Shown piece by piece: positions 59,898-64,000 of a stretch of DNA of 64,000 nt. A model generated the notes under the pieces. That model had not been told where the DNA came from. It worked only from the letters and a program-made list of their open reading frames with translations, and searched no databases. The stretch comes from Rouxiella aceris. GTDB lineage: Bacteria > Pseudomonadota > Gammaproteobacteria > Enterobacterales > Enterobacteriaceae. Position numbers and translations under genes: made by a program. The stretch covers positions 62,001 through 126,000 of the forward strand of contig NZ_JAADJU010000004.1 in assembly GCF_012933545.1 (NCBI RefSeq), in the 5' to 3' direction. Numbering within the stretch: position 1 is the stretch's first letter; every line of letters begins with the position of its first letter.

Positions 59898-60434
59898 TTA
59901 ACTGCGGGTTAACTGCAGCTGGCCGCTCTTATCCAGCGGGATTTGCGTGCCGGGATCGTGGTCCATTCTGACTTTGCCTTGCTGATCGCCAATTTTATAC
60001 GTGACATCGTAGCCAAGCATTTTCTCGTCTTTATCATACACCGTGGTACAGCGTTGTTTCTGCGAGGTGTAGGTATCATTTTCCTGCATGCTGCTTTGTA
60101 CGCGGTTACCGGCATAGCCACCACCCAGCGCGCCCGCTACGGTAGCCAGGTCGCGTCCGCGTCCATTGCCGAGCTGATGCCCCAGCACACCACCGGCGAC
60201 GGCACCCAGCACCGAACCGGTGATCTGATGTTCATCCTGCACCGGGCGACGATGAGTCACCGTAATATTCCGGCATTCTTGTCGTGGAGTCTTGATAGTT
60301 TCTTTAATCGGTGTAGCGCTGACGACCTGGGCATACTGTGGGCCGGAAGAAAAAACATTCATACTTGCCACGGTAGCGACACCCAGTGCCGCTGCAACGC
60401 CGATCCCTACACCCGCTAACATTGACTTGTTCAC
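59898..60434 (-). CDS. ycfJ: Glycine-zipper 2TM protein YcfJ
   Basis: A 178-residue membrane or periplasmic protein (E. coli YcfJ 179). It starts at GTG 60434, fixed by AGGAGGAT upstream and by the N-terminus NKSMLAGVGIGVAAALGVA, a hydrophobic anchor. The glycine-zipper region is GSVLGAVAGGVLGHQLGNGRG...GALGGGYAGNRVQ. PQYAQVVSATPIKET and MLGYDVTYKIGDQQGK are nearly those of E. coli. An open extension to 60506 is ignored. Function is unknown; E. coli links it to stress responses. Confidence 0.93.
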   Translation of the reverse strand: MNKSMLAGVGIGVAAALGVATVASMNVFSSGPQYAQVVSATPIKETIKTPRQECRNITVTHRRPVQDEHQITGSVLGAVAGGVLGHQLGNGRGRDLATVAGALGGGYAGNRVQSSMQENDTYTSQKQRCTTVYDKDEKMLGYDVTYKIGDQQGKVRMDHDPGTQIPLDKSGQLQLTRS

Positions 60435-60754
60435 AGGACATCCTCCTGAAAGTGTTACCACGCATTTTGATCCCTGCTCACCCGGTGCTACAGGATGGTC
60501 CCTCATCTCACCTGGAGGGAACGGCGTGCGTGAATCGCCTAATGTAAAGGGTTCGCTTGAACCTGTGTCAAAGTGTGCGTACTAACCGCAGCGGGAACAA
60601 TAAGACAATTGGAAGGAAATCGATAAATCGACTGCTACAGAGGATGTTTAGGAGAATTCTTAGCGAATATTGCCGATCAGGAAAGATTTTATGCTGTCCA
60701 AGCCGCTGCCATCGGTCTGTAATGGGCAATGCGGTGAGTAAGAGAATCGATTCA
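60435..60754. other. Spacer upstream of ycfJ
   Basis: About 320 bases between the ycfJ start and the ndh 3' hairpin. It must carry the ycfJ promoter; I see no clear hexamers, operator, RNA gene or supported short frame. Confidence 0.35.
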
Positions 60755-60780
60755 GCCTCCGGTGAAAAAAAACCGGAGGC
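60755..60780 (-). terminator. Hairpin after ndh
   Basis: GCCTCCGGT pairs perfectly with ACCGGAGGC (9 bp) around a T-rich loop, 12 bases after the ndh stop. No T tract follows, so termination is inferred from position. Confidence 0.55.
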
Positions 60781-60792
60781 CAGTGCCTGGAA

Positions 60793-62097
60793 TTAGTGCA
60801 GCTTAAGGCGAGGACGAATAACGCGGTTAATCCCACCGACCAACATCATCAATCCGGTCTTGGTATAACCATGCAATGCAATCTGATGCATACGGTATAA
60901 AGAAATATACACAATACGCGCCAGGCGACCTTCAACCATCATGGAGCCCTTGGTCAGGTTACCCATCAGGCTACCCACGGTACTAAAGCGCGAGAGCGAA
61001 ACCAGCGAACCATGATCGTGATAAACGTAGGCTTTCAGACTATGCCCTTTACGCTGCGCCATAATATTGGCAAAACAGCGCGAGGCCATCTGGTGTGCCG
61101 ACTGCGCACGCGGTGGCACAAAACCCCCGGCAGGCAACGGACAGGAAGCACAGTCGCCAATGGCGTAGATATTCTCGTCACGGGTAGTTTGCAAGGTCGG
61201 CTCAACCACCAACTGATTGATACGGTTGGTTTCTAATCCGGCGATCTCTTTCATAAAGTCGGGGGCTTTGATGCCCGCCGCCCAAACCATCAGATCGGCG
61301 TGGATAAACTCGCCCTCTTTGGTATTGAGACCGTTTTTCTCGGCGCTGGTCACCATGGTTTTGGTCAGCACTCGCACGCCAATTTTGGTCAGTTCCTGAT
61401 GTGCCGCCGCAGAGATACGCGGTGGCAGAGCAGGAAGAATACGCTCGCCCGCCTCAACCAGGGTGACATTCAACGCCTGATTATTCAGCCCTTCAAAACC
61501 ATAGCTGTGCAGCTCCTTGACGGCGTTATGCAGTTCGGCCGACAGCTCAACGCCGGTTGCGCCAGCGCCGACGATGGCAATATTTACCGTGCCCTTTTTA
61601 TCCGCGTTGGCAGAATATTTCAGGAACAGGTTTAACATTTCATTATGGAAACGGTGCGCCTGCTGCGGGTTATCCAGGAAGATACAGTGGTCTTTGACCC
61701 CCGGGGTACCAAAATCATTGGAGGTGCTGCCCAGTGCCATCACCAGTTGGTCATAAGCCAGATCGCGTTCTGCCACCAACAGTTCACCGTTGGTATCGCG
61801 GATCTCGGCAAGCTTAATGGTTTTCGCATCGCGATCGATGGCCGTCAGTGATCCAATCTGAAAATTAAATCCATGATTGCGGGCGTGAGCCAGATAGCTG
61901 ATGGCATCAACACCATCATCAAGGCTGCCGGTGGCCACTTCATGCAGTAGCGGCTTCCACAGATGACTGTGGTTACGGTCTACCAGAATGATCTCGGCTT
62001 TCTTGCTACGCCCCAGTTTGTGACCCAGGCTGGTTGCCAGCTCCAGTCCCCCGGCACCACCGCCGATAATTACAATTTTTTTCTTTGCTTCAGTCAC
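60793..62097 (-). CDS. ndh: NADH dehydrogenase II
   Basis: Membrane-bound, non-proton-pumping NADH:quinone oxidoreductase with FAD. From GTG 62097 it has 434 residues, exactly E. coli Ndh, with GAGGGGG upstream; a TTG at 62112 is also open. The FAD loop is [12 protein letters not shown], the NADH loop [14 protein letters not shown], and the FAD C-terminal motif [10 protein letters not shown]. The C-terminal amphipathic region ([19 protein letters not shown]) anchors it to the membrane. A perfect FNR box lies upstream. Confidence 0.97.
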   Translation of the reverse strand: MTEAKKKIVIIGGGAGGLELATSLGHKLGRSKKAEIILVDRNHSHLWKPLLHEVATGSLDDGVDAISYLAHARNHGFNFQIGSLTAIDRDAKTIKLAEIRDTNGELLVAERDLAYDQLVMALGSTSNDFGTPGVKDHCIFLDNPQQAHRFHNEMLNLFLKYSANADKKGTVNIAIVGAGATGVELSAELHNAVKELHSYGFEGLNNQALNVTLVEAGERILPALPPRISAAAHQELTKIGVRVLTKTMVTSAEKNGLNTKEGEFIHADLMVWAAGIKAPDFMKEIAGLETNRINQLVVEPTLQTTRDENIYAIGDCASCPLPAGGFVPPRAQSAHQMASRCFANIMAQRKGHSLKAYVYHDHGSLVSLSRFSTVGSLMGNLTKGSMMVEGRLARIVYISLYRMHQIALHGYTKTGLMMLVGGINRVIRPRLKLH

Positions 62098-62232
62098 CTC
62101 TGACCCCCTCAAATGTGAACCAATTGTTATCTAAGAGTAAATATTTTTATCCTTAGTAAACATAGGGTTGCTTAAGTTAATTCATTATCTGCGGTGAGGA
62201 TAACATGCGAAGGTAATTTGGTTATACCAAAA

Positions 62233-62246
62233 TTGATGTACATCAA
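62233..62246 (-). promoter_or_regulatory. FNR box upstream of ndh
   Basis: TTGATGTACATCAA matches the FNR consensus TTGAT-N4-ATCAA at every position, 136 bases before the ndh start. E. coli ndh is repressed by FNR without oxygen, which fits. Confidence 0.85.
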
Positions 62247-62375
62247 TTTTTTTTGATTGCCGTGCAAATACGAGTTTTTATAGCCCGTTGCTATTCAAAC
62301 AGTTAGCGTGACAAGTGCCGTTCGACAGCGGCTCAATCAGTCAGAAAAGATGCACGGCTTTTATCTTTAGGCGCA

Positions 62376-62412
62376 TAAAAAAACGGCAAGGCGCTAGCGC
62401 CCTGCCGTTTTT
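62376..62412. terminator. Bidirectional terminator between ycfP and ndh
   Basis: ACGGCA-A-GGCGC pairs with GCGCC-C-TGCCGT around TA, with A runs on the left and T runs on the right. It ends ycfP transcription leftward. Confidence 0.88.
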
Positions 62413-62440
62413 GTGCCATAAAATCGTTAACAAATGGCGG

Positions 62441-62983
62441 TTAATCGAGATTTTGAAAAGCTTTGATCCGTTGCAGATGTGAAGAGATACTTTTGAACTT
62501 GTGGCCCTGCTCTTCATCCCAAACAATCGGGTAGTAAGGGTCCAGTTGACTGGCCGTTTCGCTACTGTCCAGAATGCCGTCTTTACGAGAAAGGATCACC
62601 AGGCAGCGATCGCGGTTTTTCTCTCTGAAATCGTGCACACACTTGGTGGCGATATCAACATACTCTTCTGGCCGATCGATTTTACCGGCCATATTGTTCT
62701 GCGGAAACAGATTGGGGTTAAACATCACCTGCCGCAGCTGGCAAAGAAAACCAATACGCTCCGCCCAGTAGCCGCCCAGGCCCACGCCGCAAATCAGGGG
62801 ACGTTTACCTTCGGCCTGTGGCAGCACCTTGTTGACCTCGTTGAGCAGATGCTGCATATCGTGTCGCGGATGAAGCGTGCTATAGCTGATAAAGCGAACA
62901 TCAGAATCGATAAACTGCAGCTGCAGCACTTTTTCATAATTACCGGGACTGGTTGAGTCAAAGCCATGCAAATAAATAATCAT
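62441..62983 (-). CDS. ycfP: YcfP family alpha/beta-hydrolase-like protein
   Basis: A 180-residue protein, equal to E. coli YcfP, from ATG 62983 (GAGGAAAG just before). It has the esterase-like start [15 protein letters not shown], but the nucleophile elbow reads CGVGLGGYW, without the usual serine, as in the E. coli protein; catalytic activity is therefore doubtful. It lies downstream of nagZ with a 46-base gap, probably in one transcript. Confidence 0.95.
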   Translation of the reverse strand: MIIYLHGFDSTSPGNYEKVLQLQFIDSDVRFISYSTLHPRHDMQHLLNEVNKVLPQAEGKRPLICGVGLGGYWAERIGFLCQLRQVMFNPNLFPQNNMAGKIDRPEEYVDIATKCVHDFREKNRDRCLVILSRKDGILDSSETASQLDPYYPIVWDEEQGHKFKSISSHLQRIKAFQNLD

Positions 62984-63029
62984 ATCTTTCCTCATAGGGC
63001 CTGGGTATCACGGCAACGGTGAAATACCC

Positions 63030-64000
63030 CTAAGCTTGTTTATGCGCCTGCCAGCGCAAATCCAACGCGGTTAATTCCTGGTGCGAACGTTGCCAGCGAC
63101 TGGAATCCCTTAACATCTGGCGGCTCGATCTTCCCTGATAACCGCCTCCATGGTACAAGCCGGCAACCTGTTCCGCTTTGATCGGTGACAGGTTATCCAA
63201 CACACTCACTGCGCCCTGGCGGTTGTTGCATACCAGGATCATATCGCATCCGGCATCGAGAGAGGCCTGGCCACGCTCGGCATAACTGCCCATTACCGCC
63301 GCACCTTCCATCGACAGATCGTCAGAGAAAATAACGCCGCCAAACCCCAGTTCCTGGCGCAAAATCTGTTTTAGCCAGTAAGGTGATCCACTGGCAGGCA
63401 GCGGATCTGCCTGAGTATAAATCACGTGGGCGGGCATTACCGCGTCCAGCATCTGCCGTTCGATTAACAAGCGGAAGATGGCCATATCATGCTGACGGAT
63501 CATCTCCAGCGGACGATCGTCGCGTGGAGTCTCCTTGTGGGAATCGGCGCTGACAGCACCGTGTCCGGGAAAATGCTTGCCGGTCACTTTCATCCCGGCG
63601 CTATGCATACCGCGAATATAACGCTCGGCGATTGCCAGCGCGATATGGGGATCGGCATGGAATGAACGCTCACCAATGGCGGCGCTGATATGGCCGATAT
63701 CGAGAACCGGAGCAAAACTGATATCAATATCCATGGCGATCATCTCTGACGCCATCAACCAGCCAGCTTCCTCCGCCAGTCGCCCCGCTTCATGCTCATT
63801 ATTTAGAGCAGCAAATGACTGGGCGGCGGGAATGCGCGTAAAGCCTTCACGAAAACGCTGTACCCGTCCCCCTTCCTGATCAACGGCCAATACCAGACGT
63901 TGCCGCGACGCCGCACGGATCTGACGGATAAGCTCCTGTAACTGATCGACATCGTGATAGTTACGGGTAAACAGAATCAATCCGCCAACCAGGGGATGTT
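63030..64000 (-). CDS. nagZ: Beta-N-acetylhexosaminidase NagZ, N-terminus cut by window edge
   Basis: Cytoplasmic glycoside hydrolase (GH3) that removes GlcNAc from recycled muropeptides, making the signal molecules that control AmpC in some species. The frame continues past 64000: the last bases encode [16 protein letters not shown], which matches E. coli residues from about 23 on, so some 22 N-terminal residues lie outside. The catalytic loop [16 protein letters not shown] and the nucleophile in [10 protein letters not shown] are intact. The TTG inside GGLIL is not a start. Confidence 0.96.
   Translation of the reverse strand, partial: HPLVGGLILFTRNYHDVDQLQELIRQIRAASRQRLVLAVDQEGGRVQRFREGFTRIPAAQSFAALNNEHEAGRLAEEAGWLMASEMIAMDIDISFAPVLDIGHISAAIGERSFHADPHIALAIAERYIRGMHSAGMKVTGKHFPGHGAVSADSHKETPRDDRPLEMIRQHDMAIFRLLIERQMLDAVMPAHVIYTQADPLPASGSPYWLKQILRQELGFGGVIFSDDLSMEGAAVMGSYAERGQASLDAGCDMILVCNNRQGAVSVLDNLSPIKAEQVAGLYHGGGYQGRSSRQMLRDSSRWQRSHQELTALDLRWQAHKQA

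Noticed and set aside
63975-63980. TTG start for nagZ giving a short protein
   Set aside because: The frame continues upstream with sequence matching NagZ (HPLVGG) to the window edge, so the gene is simply cut.

Overview
The window is chromosomal DNA from a gamma-proteobacterium of the order Enterobacterales. Nearly every core protein aligns residue for residue, from memory, with an Escherichia coli counterpart (catalytic residues of PtrB, Mfd, PepT, RoxA and PurB fall at the same numbers), but gene order mixes blocks that are far apart in E. coli, and pip, dbpA and several accessory genes sit in unfamiliar places. That suggests a relative outside the E. coli/Salmonella group (for example a Yersiniaceae-, Hafniaceae- or Pectobacteriaceae-type genome). 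I cannot name the genus. No rRNA, tRNA, IS element or CRISPR array was found.

Layout. 1-9 kb: pip (cut by the left edge), a 33-residue lysine-rich protein, yobB-exoX, ptrB, yebF, dbpA, a cspE-like cold-shock gene and purT with a PurR operator. 9-23.7 kb: the block known in E. coli as yoaH-pabB-nudL-sdaA-pdeD-yoaE-manXYZ-yobD-mntP-rlmA-cspC-yobF, including a manganese (yybP-ykoY) riboswitch with a Fur-like box upstream of mntP, and a PgeF/YfiH-family gene between rlmA and cspC. 23.7-26.9 kb: an interruption between yobF and yebO that carries an AT-rich gene-poor stretch, a RomA-type metallo-hydrolase and two phage-type small genes. 26.9-37 kb: yebO, mgrB (with a PhoP box), yobH, yecJ, yebW, a lone OppA-like binding protein, small proteins, a diguanylate cyclase, yoaK, and a chemoreceptor/sugar-binding-protein pair. 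37-64 kb: the block icd-rluE-nudJ-mnmA-(insertion)-hflD-purB-phoPQ-roxA-pepT-cobB-lolCDE-mfd-(insertion)-ycfJ-ndh-ycfP-nagZ (cut by the right edge).

How the parts work together. The PhoPQ sensor system, its own PhoP box and its feedback inhibitor MgrB with another PhoP box all lie in the window, so the full loop can be read; PhoQ lacks most of the acidic cluster known from E. coli. Two purine genes (purT, purB) carry PurR sites, the purB site being inside the coding region as in E. coli. LolCDE exports lipoproteins, ManXYZ imports mannose-type sugars, and pdeD plus a dCache-GGDEF cyclase act on c-di-GMP.

The most novel material is accessory: a cysteine-free 473-residue orphan protein placed with an LprI-like periplasmic protein between mnmA and hflD; a translationally coupled chemoreceptor and periplasmic sugar-binding protein with no ABC transporter; a nucleotidyltransferase-like orphan between mfd and ycfJ with a terminator-shaped hairpin directly before its start codon; and a 155-bp tandem repeat after roxA. 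No large multi-gene new system is evident, and functions for the orphans are not assigned.
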